A stretch of 64,000 bases of DNA. Origin: Heterobasidion occidentale. Taxonomy: Eukaryota; Basidiomycota; Agaricomycetes; Russulales; Bondarzewiaceae. The notes under the pieces are model-generated. The model ran no database searches, had not been told where the DNA came from, and worked only from the letters and a program-made list of their open reading frames with translations. Every line of letters starts with the position of its first letter. Within the stretch, counting starts at the first letter, position 1. A program made the position numbers and the translations under genes. Location: NCBI GenBank assembly GCA_039111635.1, contig JBCAQO010000019.1, positions 62,001 to 126,000 of the forward strand, given 5' to 3'. Positions 32,827-45,087 of the stretch are shown here, one piece after another.

Positions 32827-35800
32827 TCTGTATGATAGCAAAGTACTTACAGATGGCAGCCTCAAGAGAATACCTTGCAGAGTCCTTCCAACCGCCCTGA
32901 TAAAGCCCATGATCCAACATTTCCTTCTTCATCCCAGTAAGTACCAAGAGTTCCAATCTTTGAGGAGACCAGGAACGGACAACCCCAGTGAGGTGGAGCC
33001 TGTGGATGAACCAGCCAACCCATTTAATGCATATGAAAACCCCCACAAAATTCTTGGCAACATAAGTGATGGCTGGCGCTGGCATGCTGTGTCTTGGGGC
33101 CTCGAATGTTGAAAGGTTAGTAGCGCCGAGTCTAGATGGGGGTTTGAGAACATGTTAGTGAAAGAGAAATGGCAGCAGTTCATATCCTTACCCTGTGGTT
33201 TGCTATTCTCCATCAACATTGACTGGTGTATCTGCGAGACTGCTCCTTTGTCCTTTTTGTTGATTAGTTTCCTCCAGGTTCTCACTGACAAAGCGCTCGC
33301 ACACGTACTCCACCAGTGCCATCTACATCACCATCCTTAACAATCCGAGATCCAAGCATTTCTTGGTGCAAGAAACATTGCTGTACTATGTCATTCCGGG
33401 GCCTCATGAACCTACCTTGGAACAACTTAATGGAATCATGGAGCTGCTCATCAAGGAAATGCAGGAGCTGTACAAAGGTGCATACATTGTTGGCGTGAAG
33501 GGGAGGAAGCAGAGATCTGTGACCAATGGACTCACCTCTCTTCTCCCAGGTGTTACCATGCACATCCATGAGGAACCAGCCACCAAAAGGTTCCCTGTAC
33601 ATGGCATGTTGCTAATGAACACCTCGGACTTACCGGCTAGCTGCAAGCTAACCAGTCTTTGTATCGTGAAGTCCAAAGACTTCATGTGCACCTTCTGCTA
33701 CCAGACCTTCTCGTCACTTGTCAGCAAGGATTGTTTCATGCATGATAGTGAGTCAATTAATGCAATTAATTCTTCCACAACATTTGAGTGTTTCATTTAC
33801 TGCAGAGTTCATTATGTGAGACAACCGCTGCTTTGTCAAGTATGCTTACCTGTGGAATGATGCCGGTCCTGAGGAACATGCACGAATAGTGGAGCAGCAT
33901 GGAGTCAGCTGGTCAACTATCACTGCACTGCCTGGATGGATACCGGCATGTGATTTGCCAGTGGGTTTCATGCATGCTGTATTTCTTAGTGAGGTTTCAT
34001 CTCTATCAGTCCATCCCTACTGAATTTGCTATGAAACTTCCAGGAGAGGTCAAGCACATTGTATAGCAAATAATAGTTGGCAGTGGGATACTGATGCATT
34101 GCAGTTGTACCAACAATCCATCCAAGAAGTTGGAGAAATTCCTGGGGTTTATTTGGTGTCCGTCTGTGATTGGTCAAGTACCATCCAAGGTTTTGATTCA
34201 CTTGTCACACAAGAACAGATTCTCACACATTTTTTTTACAGGACTCGAGTTCTTTGAAAGCCAATCAATGGCACAACCTTGCGAGCATGCTGCCTATTGC
34301 GTTGTACTGCACGTAGCAGCATAACAGAGAAATCCCCGATTGTAATTTGCCTAAACCAAGCACTCAGACAAATGCCGGAGCTGCTTTCTACAGGACCGAG
34401 AAACTCCTGCGGAAACATCAGAGAGCATATCGTGCACACCTTTCCTGGCAGCCTGGCGAGGACATTAATCTCAAAAGCATTCCCATGGACAACCTCTCCA
34501 TGGATCGTAATTATCAACATCACTTCAAGGTGGTTCTCAATGTGTGCACCACAATTTGGATCTGGATGACATAGTCCATAATGCCAGATGAAGCTCAGCA
34601 GGCCCAAGAACTTCACGCATAGGCCTGCCGCGGGTGGTCACTCATGCATTGTCATCTAACCCCTAATTTTTATCTCCTCACACACAGGGATTTGTTTATT
34701 TATTATCTAGGCCCCATTTATGGCTTCTGGTTGTTCAGACCTGAGGCCAACAATGGATGACTTATCAAAGTCAACACCAACGGACATGCCAGTGGTGAGC
34801 TTGAATCTACCATGATGTGGAGCTGGATTAAGAACATCTTAATCCATGATCTGGTCAGTCTTTTTCCCACAGTATGATTATTGAAGTTGTTGACTCATCA
34901 GGATCTGGAGATACAATCCCTTGAGGAGCTCCCTGTCAAAACGGACAATGACTACATAGTAATCGAGAAGCTACAAAATTACATCAAGGGGGATCACAAG
35001 AAGCATCGTACAAGGAGATTCCTTCTCAGTATAATTGCGAGTCGTGGATATCAGCAGGGATCAACAGGTCAGCCACTGTATGTCATTAAAAACTCACTAA
35101 TTGAATTTATGATCCCTAGATTCTTACAAGATTGAGCTTCCTTGTCAAGGAACGCACGTGGACCTCAAATTAATTGACATTGATGGTGTTGACATATATT
35201 GCCTTATCTTCTCATACCTACAGAACCTTTGGAGAAGTCAAGTGAACCTTGTCTCCAATACGGATGACTGGCATGCTGGTGAGCCTTTTGTGGGCACCTC
35301 AATCACTTCCTTCTCGCACCTCTCAGTCAACAGTACACAATTTGGTACGTGTACTTCCCATCAAGGCAAGGGTACCTCATACACTTTCATCAAGGGTCGG
35401 TAAGTGGTGTGTATCCGCAGTATTTTCCACATGTGACACGACCACTGTGACATTACCCTACCCCTCCTATCAACAATGCTGGTTATCATTGTTTGTTTTA
35501 AAAGTGATAGCCTCCCGGCAATGCCATGGTCTGACCAGTAATACAGTTTCATCATTTTTCTCTTGTGTGCTCACAAATTGACCATGCCAGGGAAATGGAC
35601 CTAGGGATTGGCATTTGGAATTTTGAGGAATTCTCCAAGCCAGAAATTATTGAACCACATTGGCTGTGTGGGTATTTTGCCCTGGCAAAGATCCCCCTTC
35701 CTGAGAAGTGCAAGGCATGGATCATGATCTTGCTAGACCATGTAGGGACCTCTCGCAAGTTCACTCTTCCCTCGGTTTTGACCTTTTGCAGTTAACGCAA
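32827..35800 (+). pseudogene. CACTA/Plavaka-like transposase remnant
   Basis: Plus-strand fragments in order: DGWRWHAVSWGLE (about 33070-33110), ETLLYYVIPGPHEPTLEQLN (33365-33425), ELYKGAYIVGVKGRKQRSVT (33470-33530), MLLMNTSDLPASCKLTSL (33605-33660), DFMCTFCYQTFSSL (33680-33720), FVKYAYLWNDAGPEEHARIV (about 33830-33890), PKRLEKFLGFIW-like text (34110-34170), INLKSIPMDNLSMDRNYQHH (34460-34525) and a C-terminal part to about 35790 (IEPHWLCGYFALAKIPLPEK). The IPGPHEP...LLNTSDLPA pattern is typical of the abundant agaricomycete CACTA-related (Plavaka) transposases, from memory. The breaks are partly introns (good GT...AG around 33750-33805) but stops and shifts are also present. Confidence 0.6.
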
Positions 35801-36300
35801 GAATCCGAGGACATTAATTTGGATGACAAAACATAAACTAATACATCTATTCTTCGTAAAGGTGTGGATCAATCTGCCAGAGAACTCCCTCTTCCCCCCA
35901 ATCTTCCTCCTCAGGTGCACCTCCATACATATCTTCATCATTAAATTCCTTGGTGCACGCAACATCTTCCTTATCCATTTCTTCAGCACACATGTATTCT
36001 TAAACTTCAAAGTTGGCCATACGGAGAGGGGTGTCACTGTCAGGATGGTTTGCAAGTCATTTCTGGTCTATCATCGTGTGGGGAATCTTCATGCTCACAC
36101 TCTTTCTACTGGTTGGTAGTTCTTTTTCCCTCGTGCTTCCACGGATGTGCACATGTACACTTGCATTTCCCCTTACAATGGCATCAACCTTCTCTAATAT
36201 CTCATTGACCTGCCAAGATATTGAGTAAGTGTGTCAGACAGAAGCATCAAAAAACACTAACCTCATGCGCCCAATACGTCAGAGGTCGCAAGACAAATGG
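35801..36300. other. TE spacer without recognisable gene
   Basis: Between the transposase-like remnant and the minus-strand partner. AT-rich, only short frames; nothing recognised. Confidence 0.4.
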
Positions 36301-38140
36301 TTTCTATGACACAACCTTCCGGCCCTCAGCCCACACAATCCCCCCCCCCTGTGCATGGTGAGAGATTGGCCCTTCATCCTTGGTGTTGGGATTCACACCA
36401 GGACCGCCCTCTTCATTGTTGAGTCCATCCTCCTTCTGAGATTCATCTGTCAACTGATACATCATCACATGCAAGAATGCCCACTCAGGGCCTGCAGCTT
36501 CACAAACGTCCGCACCACATTTTGCACGCTGATAAGCTTTCCACAAGACGCCAAGTGAGTGTTTAATCCGCAGGACAAACCATCCAGAATATGCTGACCT
36601 ATGCCTTCTATATGTTCCTCCGCTGCCTCTGCTTTGCAAGTGATTGATCAACTACGGGCTTCTTAGATCTCTTGTACGCCTTCACCAAGCTTGTGAAGGT
36701 AATGTGGATTGCATCAATTATTATGGGTATTTTGAGGTTGGCTAATTTCTCTTGTTTCACCCCAGGATTCCAGTGTGCGCCATCATTTTGGATGGTCTCC
36801 GCAAGGTGAGGGGCCCAGCCAATTTCATTCATGGGCCAAGGATCAGTCTATCTAGGGTGTAAGACTGTCCTGTCATTTTCTCTGCCTGAGATTGTCCTCC
36901 AATACTCACACGTCCCTGATTCATTGATATGAAGGGGATCCGGCAGTGCAGTATTTCTATGTGGTATGTCCACCCAGTCATAGAGAATCATGCTCACCAT
37001 CCTCTGCTATTGTTCGGGCATTAATCTCCGTGTGTTTCAAATGATTAATAACACTCACTAAGAGGACGTTGTCTCGCTGATGTGCATCTGTTTTCTCCCC
37101 CCCTTCCAATGTGTTCCTCCCTTGCAATGTCATGTCCTCCATCACCTCCTTCATCTCATCCATTTTGACCCTCAACTGTGCCAATGTCCCCTCAAGTTCC
37201 CTACTTTTGAGTACTGTTCTGTCCAATTCCTCGCACAGCATCTTCACATCTCACACTGTCAACTCTACAACCCTTACTGGAACGTCATTGGCCATGCTCT
37301 TGACCCTATGAAACTCAAATTCAAGGCTGAACACTTGATCAAGTATGCTTTCCATCACAGATCCTTTTTTCTCTGTACTAACTATCAGCTCATGAGCTTC
37401 AAACAGGGAACAAGTCGCACCTGCTGCACCAGGGGGCCTAGTATCCATTGGGGCCATAGAAGAGTCCCTCCCATCTCCTGCACTCATGCACGGCAAGGTT
37501 CCTAACACCCATGTCTCACAGCCAGGATCCCTTTACGAATATCCCGAGAAAAGGGCAGGTGTGTTGCTTCAACCCACATTCTGTGCTGGTGTATTTGCAC
37601 GACTGATTTCCTTATGAGCTGTCATTCCCTGGTTCCTGCCATAAATGGCAGCTCCCCCTTCAGCCTCTTCATGTCCTGCCATCCTGCCGCTCCTGACCAT
37701 TGGAGCCCCAATAATGCTCTCCCCCTTGCTGGAAGGGGACGTCCTTCAAGTGGAGTTGCCAATTGTGAACCGCTTGACACTCTACCCCATAGTGCATCCA
37801 ACGTACTTGTGCTCTGTGGAACCAGCAAAGGTGACATGTTTGTCTCTGCACATGCGGACCTCCTCTCAGAAAGTGTGGCCATATTGAGCAGCAGGTCAAG
37901 ACCCTGTTCTGTGCTGATGACAGGGACCATGGCCGCCACAGCCACGTAAGTCATCAGGGTGTTGCCTGCACACCGTGTGAGGAAAGTATTCGTCTGAGGT
38001 AGAAGTTCAGTGTATGCAGAGTTGTTGGTTGCTTCCTTGCATGCATCAGGCTAGGGTGCGGAGGCATCTTGTTAGGCACCCGGAGCTGGAGGGGCAATGG
38101 GCACATTGCTCTCTTTATCTGTCCCCCGGTGAGTGACATT
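36300..38140 (-). pseudogene. Coiled-coil partner ORF of the CACTA/Plavaka-like element
   Basis: Minus strand, tail to tail with the transposase. Fragments include 37622-37954 (Met/Gly-rich), 37251-37508 (GTLPCMSAGDGRDSSMAPMD; SILDQVFSLEFEFHRVKSM), and 36978-37247 (MLCEELDRTVLKSRELEGTL, AQLRVKMDEMKEVMEDMTLQ), a clear heptad coiled coil. It ends with 36608-36832 (MNEIGWAPHLAETIQNDGAH; ITFTSLVKAYKRSKKPVVDQ). I know of no function. Frames are broken but the whole looks like one protein with short introns. Confidence 0.45.
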
Positions 38141-38689
38141 CTGTTCGCAAAACACTATATACTGACTTTTTTGGGGAGTGGGGCCTTAAAGAGGTTTTGT
38201 TTTGCAAGCGCACCCTGCGTATCTGCCCTAGTCATGGATATGGCCCCTTGTCAATGTGACATCTCTTGGGGGGCTCCTTGCACGAGGATGGCGATGGTTG
38301 GACAATGTTGTGAACCATAGATATGTTGTCCCCTTTGGTGCATTCTTCTGATTGCCTGGTTTGAGAACATGTGTTCTGTGAAGGCTTGTCCTATTTGATA
38401 TTGACTCTGTACATTTTTCTAGCAATCTTTTTGATTACTCTGTTGAGGTGGGGTATGTCGTTGGGGACAACTCTTATAGGCCCCTGTAAAGAGCCGACTC
38501 ATAACACATGATATATGATCACCTGATCATATGACACATGGTCTATGACCAACAGATATGACCTATACCCGGTGACTGACCCCGTGACTTCATCAACAGA
38601 CGATCAGTTATCTTATCTTATCTTCTACCCCTGATCAGTGATCACATCATCACAGTTACCCGAATGGTTCCTGCCCCTGTTCCTGTTTC

Positions 38690-39038
38690 TGTATTGAAGT
38701 ATGACCTCCTTACGTCTTTTCTTGACTCATATTTAGTTATTTCCCTACTTATATTCCTCTCTATTTCCTTATTTATATTTTAGTCCTGCAGACTTACCGT
38801 TATGTTTGCGAGCTTGGCACCCACTCCCTCAGTCGTTTTCCCTCTACATTGAGTGACAACTGAGGTGAGTTTCTTGGTCACCTACATTATCTTACTTATA
38901 CTAAAAGCCATACATAGCTCTTCCATTCCGGTTTTACTGTCTTGCAGGTACTATTCAATTTAGTCGTGTTCCCTCTACATTGAGTGACGACTGAGCTCTT
39001 CCATTCTAGTTTTACTGTCTCGTAGATCTCACTCAACA
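38690..39038 (+). repeat. Copia 5' LTR
   Basis: About 349 bp, ending CTCAACA. Contains two CTCTACATTGAGTGAC repeats about 115 bp apart. Partner at 44743-45087. Confidence 0.93.
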
Positions 39039-39041
39039 TCA

Positions 39042-39053
39042 GGTTATGGGCCC
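39042..39053 (+). other. Copia primer-binding site complementary to half initiator tRNA-Met
   Basis: GGTTATGGGCCC, 3 nt after the 5' LTR. It is the complement of the anticodon arm (GGGCCCAUAACC) of eukaryotic initiator tRNA-Met, not of the tRNA 3' end. This is the half-tRNA priming known from Drosophila copia and yeast Ty5. Confidence 0.8.
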
Positions 39054-39178
39054 TGACTGCTATCTAAAAACGAGACCAGTAATCACACCGTCAAAACTCA
39101 CAAGTTGTCACTCAAAGAATACCGAGCCAAAACCTGCTCGAGCCCCTAGAAAATTTTCACACCAGCACGAATCCCCAC

Positions 39179-41859
39179 ATGTCAGCAGCACTATCATTGT
39201 CCCTCAGGGTGTATATCCTCCCGGAAGCAGAGAGGCTGACCATGGCTAACTGGGCCGACTGGATGCCCTGCATTTTAACCATATGCAAGGTACGTGGTCT
39301 TGAACCGTACCTCCTCGGCACTGTCCTCTCACCGCCCACACTATTCACAAGTACCGTACTAACAACAAGCACCGCACTACCCACAGCAGCAGGAACGGCC
39401 GCGGCGCCTGGCGCTGCGGGAACCACGGTCACTCCAGTTACAAGCCCGGTGTCATTGCCAACGTCGACCCCGACCCAAACACCACCGTACGGTAGTCCGC
39501 CCTCAACACCGCTACTCTCCGTGTTCTTTCCGGTTTCCCTCCTGGCCATGAGTTCAGCACCAGTGACCTACACGATAATAGACAGGGAGTGGCAGGAACG
39601 CAACGCGTTAGCACACGCACATATCATATTGAACGTGGCGAACATACCGGGTTCTGGACTGGACATCTCCGGCACCGCCGCAGCCGCATGGCGCTCCCTG
39701 CGCAACCGCTTCGAGCTCCGAGACCCAATCGTCATACAGGATATGCGGATGCGCCTTGCGTCGACATGGTACTCTGACGGCACGTCCGTCTCCGAGCACT
39801 TCAAAGCCCTCCGGATGTTGCGAGACATTGCGAATCAAGCCAGAGCTGGGATTACGGAGGGGGAGTTCTGCCAGACGGCGTTAATGACGTTCCCGGTAGA
39901 CGGAGTCCTGGGCACTGTTGTGATGACACTGCTTACCTGCCAAGATTCCCTTGTTGTGGAGTCAGTCCTCTCCTCCCAGGAAGCCTGGATCTGTGCTAGC
40001 GCGCTGATACGCTAGAGGTGGCTCTAAGTGCCGAGCACAACACTAAAACAACCTCTAAGGCAGGGGTGCTGGAGCTAGTATCTGATACACAAGGAATTGT
40101 TAGTGATGACTTTAGAAATCGAAGGCGTACTGAGAAACAACGGGGAGTATGAGATTATAGCGCCCGAACGGTTCTGGGACTGTGCCTTCCACCGACCGAA
40201 CATTCGGTTGGTCGAGTCGGGGATTCGGTCAGTAACGAGAAGGTAGTGTCGCGACCGACAACTTTGTGCTTCAAGAGCCCCACGGGCCTCTGACAATATA
40301 CGAGGGAGGACGAGGGGTACGAGCGAAGAGACGAGTACGAACGCGAATGAGGCCGAATGACGAGGATGATGAGTTTTCGGGAGTCGATAAAGACGATTTC
40401 AATGGTTGAGATGAGTGCAAATGAGCTCTGAACTTGTGGGGTGCGAAAGCTGGTTTATTCCAGAGTTGTATGTAGGTTTTTATAGTAAACAGAGCCCCTA
40501 AGTAAAATATCGAACAAGCAATGAGAGTAGATGTCGAATGGGCGCCAAGCCCTAGCAAACAGAGAAGATAAGAAGGTAGGTGAGATGTCCATATGGGTTC
40601 CAAAGGTGATAAGGTAAAAGTTAATCAGCGATGGTGAAATCCCAAACGTTCGGGATCCGTCACCCGAGCGTAGGTAGCAGGAACAGGTGTTGGAGCACCA
40701 ATGAAAATAAGAAAGAAGTAATGTACGACCAGGGTGGCCAAGTAATGGTGCAAGATCACATTTGACCAACCATGTGGAAGTCGGGAAGATAAGCGATAAG
40801 GACCGACCGACTCACGGAGCACATCGGCCAACATGGAATACTGGCTCCGATCTCGTAAACACCTATCGTAACACTCCTGTGTGGTTATGGTAAGTATGTG
40901 AAGTGTGGGCGAACTGACCCAAGTGCTGCCGAACGTCCTTTGGTGGCTTGCGGTCGGTTGGATAGGACCGACCGTGTTCGGTGCAAGTCGGCGTCTTCGG
41001 TACTTGTCTAGCGCTGTTTGGTGTCTCCCCCAAAGCTTCCTGAATACCTCCCTCGGACCCTAGCGCAGGTGCATGCTCATCAGCGCTCCGACATAGCACC
41101 ATGCAAGGAGTGGGCACCGCAACCATGGCTCCCAGCAGCATGGCCCTCATGGCAATGGAACGGCCATGCTGCTCACACTGCGGCAAGCTGGGACACCCAA
41201 CCAAGAAGTGCTGGGCCGATGGTGGATTAGCTGAGCATAGGCGCCCTGAGTGGTTCAACAGATGGCAAAACCGCGGAGGAGGTGGGAGTAGAAGCGAAAC
41301 ACATGATGCGGCACTGGCAATCGAGCCGAACGTGGCCTTCATTGCCCATCCCCCTGATACTGCTCGGTCGGGCACACTACCAACATATAGCGACTCCAGG
41401 GCTATGAACCATTACTTTGCAGACAGGCAGGACTTTGTTATCTACGAGGCATTTCCGATACCAGAGACCGGTCAAGCTGCAGGCCCCTCGGGGTTCATGG
41501 TTGCAGGAAAGGGGGTAGTGGTCAAGGACACCCTGGTACAGGGTAAGCGGGTTACACGCACGTTTTCCGCGCTGCATGCACCCGATATGGGGCAGAATTT
41601 ATTATCCACCCGTCAGTTCGATAGGAAAGGATTCTGCATCACCACGGAGGGTGGGCATACTGTCATCACGAGCCCAACAGGTGGGCGTGTACTCAAAAGC
41701 GACACCGCCAAGTCAGGCCTTTACAGCATTCCCCTTTACCGGCCGCCACCCGATGTCATCGTACGTGCTCGCCTTGCTAGGGCCCACTCTGCAGACGAAG
41801 TTATTGCACTGTCCACCTCGCAGAGCAAAGCAGCCAACCTACCAACTTGGCACCGATGA
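39179..41859 (+). pseudogene. Copia gag and protease (split by LTR-B at 40005-41082)
   Basis: Gag starts at 39179 or 39242 (LTMANWADWMPCILTI) and has a Thr/Pro/Ala-rich insert followed by the UBN2-type gag core (AAAAWRSLRNRFELRD, ASTWYSDGTSVSEHFKALRM). It breaks at CASAL (40004) and resumes at 41087 in frame (RHSTMQGVGT). Then come a zinc knuckle CSHCGKLGHPTKKC (41155-41215) and a protease whose active site reads YSDSRAMNH (41386-41410). The expected DSG is DSR, one G-to-A change, which would abolish activity. GAG-pre-integrase WHR-stop-LGHIGM follows, with TGA at 41857-41859 replacing a CGA-type Arg codon. Confidence 0.93.
40005..41082 (-). mobile_element. Solo LTR-B, copy 2, inserted in Copia gag
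   Basis: 1,078 bp, TGAT...ATCA, 4-bp duplication GCGC (40001-40004 and 41083-41086). Removing the element and one GCGC restores the gag frame exactly. CpG-rich, unlike copy 1. TATA motif CTATAAAAACC on the minus strand near 40480. Confidence 0.9.
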
Positions 41860-44748
41860 CTCGGCCATATCGGTATGCAGGCTATGAAGCGTATGGTGCA
41901 TGCTGTCGATGGGATGGACCTAAAACCCGGGACCGTTGATGCCATCTGCGAGGACTGTATGGCGGGGCGCCAGTCTCAACGGCTGTTTGACGAGCAGGTG
42001 CCACGTGAGACGTCGATTGGGGAGCGCGTCCATGGAGACCTCGTTGGTCTGATGCCCACTGCGTCACTTGGGGGCAAACATTATGCATTCGGATTGCACG
42101 ATGGGTTCTCCGGCTGGGGAGACATTGCATTCCTGGCGTCAAAAGCAGTGGAGGAAGTGCTGGCGGCAGTGAAAAGTTTTGTGGCCTGCATCCAGATGTA
42201 GACCAGGTGCCCGGTTTGTCACATCCACACCAATAATGGGACGGAGTTCATGAATGAACTGTGGAAGAACTGGTGTGAGGAAGCAGGGATTATCCATGAG
42301 ACTAGCACACCGTACTCACCAGCGCAAAATAGAGTGTCGGAGCGCGGCAATTGGACCTGGGTGGAACATGCGTGCTCCATGATGCATGATGGAGCTCTCC
42401 CAACCCAGTTGTGGGCTGAGGCCTTCACAACTGCTGTCTACATTGCAAATATTGTGCCATCCTCCCGCAACCCCACCTCCTCTGCATGGGAAGTTGTCTT
42501 CCAGCGCTGCCCCCATGTCGAACATCTCCGAGCCTACAGGTCCGTGGCCTATGCGAAAGTGCCAGATGAGCGCTGCTCGAAGCTGGATGGCAAGACGGTG
42601 TGTGCCGTTCTCGTTGGCTATTACAGCCGCACATCCTACCGGTTGTACGAGCCTTCCGCTGGCCGCGTTTTCCTGTCACAAGATGTCGTCTTTGACGAGG
42701 GTACCGGGCACTGGTCACGCGAGCCTGTCACCTGTGTTGAGGGGGAGAATTCTGGTAGCAACGGAGGCGATGGGGAAGAGGCAGCAGGATCCACAGAGGA
42801 TGAGGGACGAGTGAGACCTGTTGACGTGGCAAAAACTGATGCCAATGCCAAACTGGGACCCACAAACCCAAATCGGGACTCACCTGACACAGCGCCAAAG
42901 ATGCCACCACGCCCCAATGCTCTCCCTCTTGTAGCTCCTGATGCCCCTCAACAATCCTCTCGGCTCCTGCAGCCATCGCGTGCCCTCCGGGAGTCTCACA
43001 AGTATGAAACGCACGAGTCCCACGCCCACCTTGACGGCAATGAGTGGGCCAACGACGGGGCCACTGCCGCACACATTGCTGATGACGATGCTGACGATGC
43101 CCTGTTTGTGGACCCCGAGGCCTACAACGACCCCCTTGCGCTTCTTGCTGGATCCATGGATGGCCCCTTACCCAAGACACTCGAGGAAGCAATGAGACGC
43201 CCTGAGCTGTGGCAGGAGGCCGTAGAATGAGAACTCGCTAAGATGCGAGAATACAACGTCTGGGATGTTGTCCCGCTGCCGAAGAGGGCAGAACTGATGG
43301 ATTACCACTTGGTCTTTGCCGAGAAATTCGACAGAGACGGCAGGGTGATCGGTTGCAAAGCCTGCCTCGTCGGGAAGGGGTACTTGCAGAAGTTTGGCGT
43401 CAACTTCTTGTAGACGTCCGCAGTGGTCGTCTGTCTGGAGACTGTTCGCACCACACTCGCACTGGCAGCCATTCTTGACCTAAAGCTCTGGCAGGTTGAC
43501 TTTAAGAGCGCTTTCCTTAACGCACCTATTGACTCCAACATCTACATGTGACAACCGACTGGGTTTGAGGAGGCTGGGAAGGAGGCTTGGGTGTGCCGGT
43601 TGAATAAGGCCATCTATGGCACGAAGCAGGGCGGGAACAACTGGTGGCTGGAGCTCGATCAAGCATACCAACGTATGGGCTACCACAGATTCTTCTCCGA
43701 CTACTGTGCACACTCGAAGACAACTGCTAAGGAACGAACGGTGACACTCACGCATATGGATGACATCCTGGGCCTCTCAACGAGCATTGCTGAGGTTCAA
43801 TGCGTGAAGGGTGAGCTTGCGGAGGCATACCGTATCAAAGACATGGGAGGCGTGAACGAGGAGCCCAAGCTGATTCTAGGTATCAAAATTGAGAGAGACC
43901 GCGTGGCACGTACAGTCCGTATCTCACAGCAGGGTTTTCTCCTCCAGGTACTCGAGCGTGCCGGCATGGCTGACTGTAGTGTCGAATCTACCCCGCTTCT
44001 CTCTGGGGGAGCATACCGTCTACTGTTTGAGCCTATCAACGACGCAGAGCACCACGAGAGCCGCAACAAACCCTACCGAGAAATCTTAGGTGCCATCAAC
44101 TACCTTGTGGTCGCTACTCGACCTGACATCTTGTACGCTACCCAAGTTCTTGGCTCATTTGCGCATGCCCCTGGCACACGGCACTGGCGTGCTCTCAAGC
44201 ATCTGTGCCATTACCTCAAAAGCACAGCGGACCATGGGATCACATACCGCGGAAAGGGGGCAAGCCTATCCCCTATCAGTTACTTCAACGCGAACTACGT
44301 GGTCGAGCAGAACCACCGCTTGTCGTCGGGGTGGGTGTTTCTCTTAACCAGTGCACCTATTACTTGGAGCTCCAAGAAGCAGCAATCCGTTGCAATCTTG
44401 ACAACCAAGGCCGAATACGTCGCCGTGTCCAGTGCCACGCAGATGGCAATTTGGCTCCGCATGCTCCTCCGCAAGCTGGAGGTACCAGTCGCGGGTCCTA
44501 CCCTGATGTATGGCGACAATCTCAGTGCGAACATCTTGACGCGCAAGTATGTCAACCACTCACGGGCGAAACACATTAATATTCATTACCACTTTGTCTG
44601 GGAGCATGTAGAGAGGGGGGAGCTCGAGATAGAGCATGTCAGCTTGGCACTTAATCTGGCGGATATACTCACAAAAGGAATCCCTCAGGACCACCACAAA
44701 GAACTGATGGCAGATCTTAGTGTTATGGAGGTCAAGGGGGAGTGTTGA
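41860..44748 (+). pseudogene. Copia integrase, reverse transcriptase and RNase H
   Basis: Integrase: CEDCMAGRQSQRLF (end of the zinc finger), GERVHGDLVGLMPTAS (catalytic Asp), TNNGTEFMNELW (second Asp replaced by Asn) and YSPAQNRVSERGNWT (catalytic Glu block). The RT begins at about 43190 (PKTLEEAMRRPELWQEAVE), with WQVDFKSAFLNAPIDSNIYM, LNKAIYGTKQGGNNWW and catalytic THMDDILGLSTS (43750-43790). RNase H follows (SGWVFLLTSAPITWSSKKQ, LTTKAEYVAVSSA, YGDNLSANIL). Stops: TAG 42199, TGA 43228, TAG 43411, TGA 43549. All are in one frame and all explicable as C to T from CAG or CGA. Confidence 0.95.
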
Positions 44749-45087
44749 AGTATAACCTCCTTACATCCTTTCTTGACTCATATTTAGTTATTTCCCTACT
44801 TATATTCCTCTCTATTTCCTTATTGATATTTTAGTCCTGCAGACTTACCATTATGTTTGCGAGCTTGGCACCCACTCCCTCAGTCGTTTTCCCTCTACAT
44901 TGAGTGACAACTGAGGTGAGTTTCTCGGTCACCTACATTATCTTACTTATACTAAAAGCCATACATAGCTCTTCCATTCCGGTTTTACTATCTCAGGTAC
45001 TATTCAATTCAGTTGTTTTCCCTCTACATTGAGTGACGACTGAGCTCTTCCATTCTAGTTTTACTGTCTCACAGATCTCACTCAACA
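44743..45087 (+). repeat. Copia 3' LTR
   Basis: 345 bp, TGTTGAAG...CTCAACA, preceded by purine tract AAGGGGGAG (44734-44742). Pairs with 38690-39038. Confidence 0.93.

Larger units (their letters stand above)
38690..45087 (+). mobile_element. Ty1/Copia retrotransposon, complete with both LTRs, gag split by LTR-B
   Basis: About 6.4 kb: LTRs 38690-39038 and 44743-45087 (TGTTGA...TCAACA ends), primer site 39042-39053, one gag-pol frame 39179-44748, purine tract AAGGGGGAG before the 3' LTR. The LTRs differ at roughly 4% of sites, mostly transitions, so it is older than Gypsy-1. After removal of LTR-B and one GCGC, the gag-pol frame is continuous for about 1,490 codons with no frameshift. It carries five nonsense codons, each one C-to-T step from CGA or CAG. 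The 5' LTR start has a 2-nt irregularity (TGTATTGA). Confidence 0.95.
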
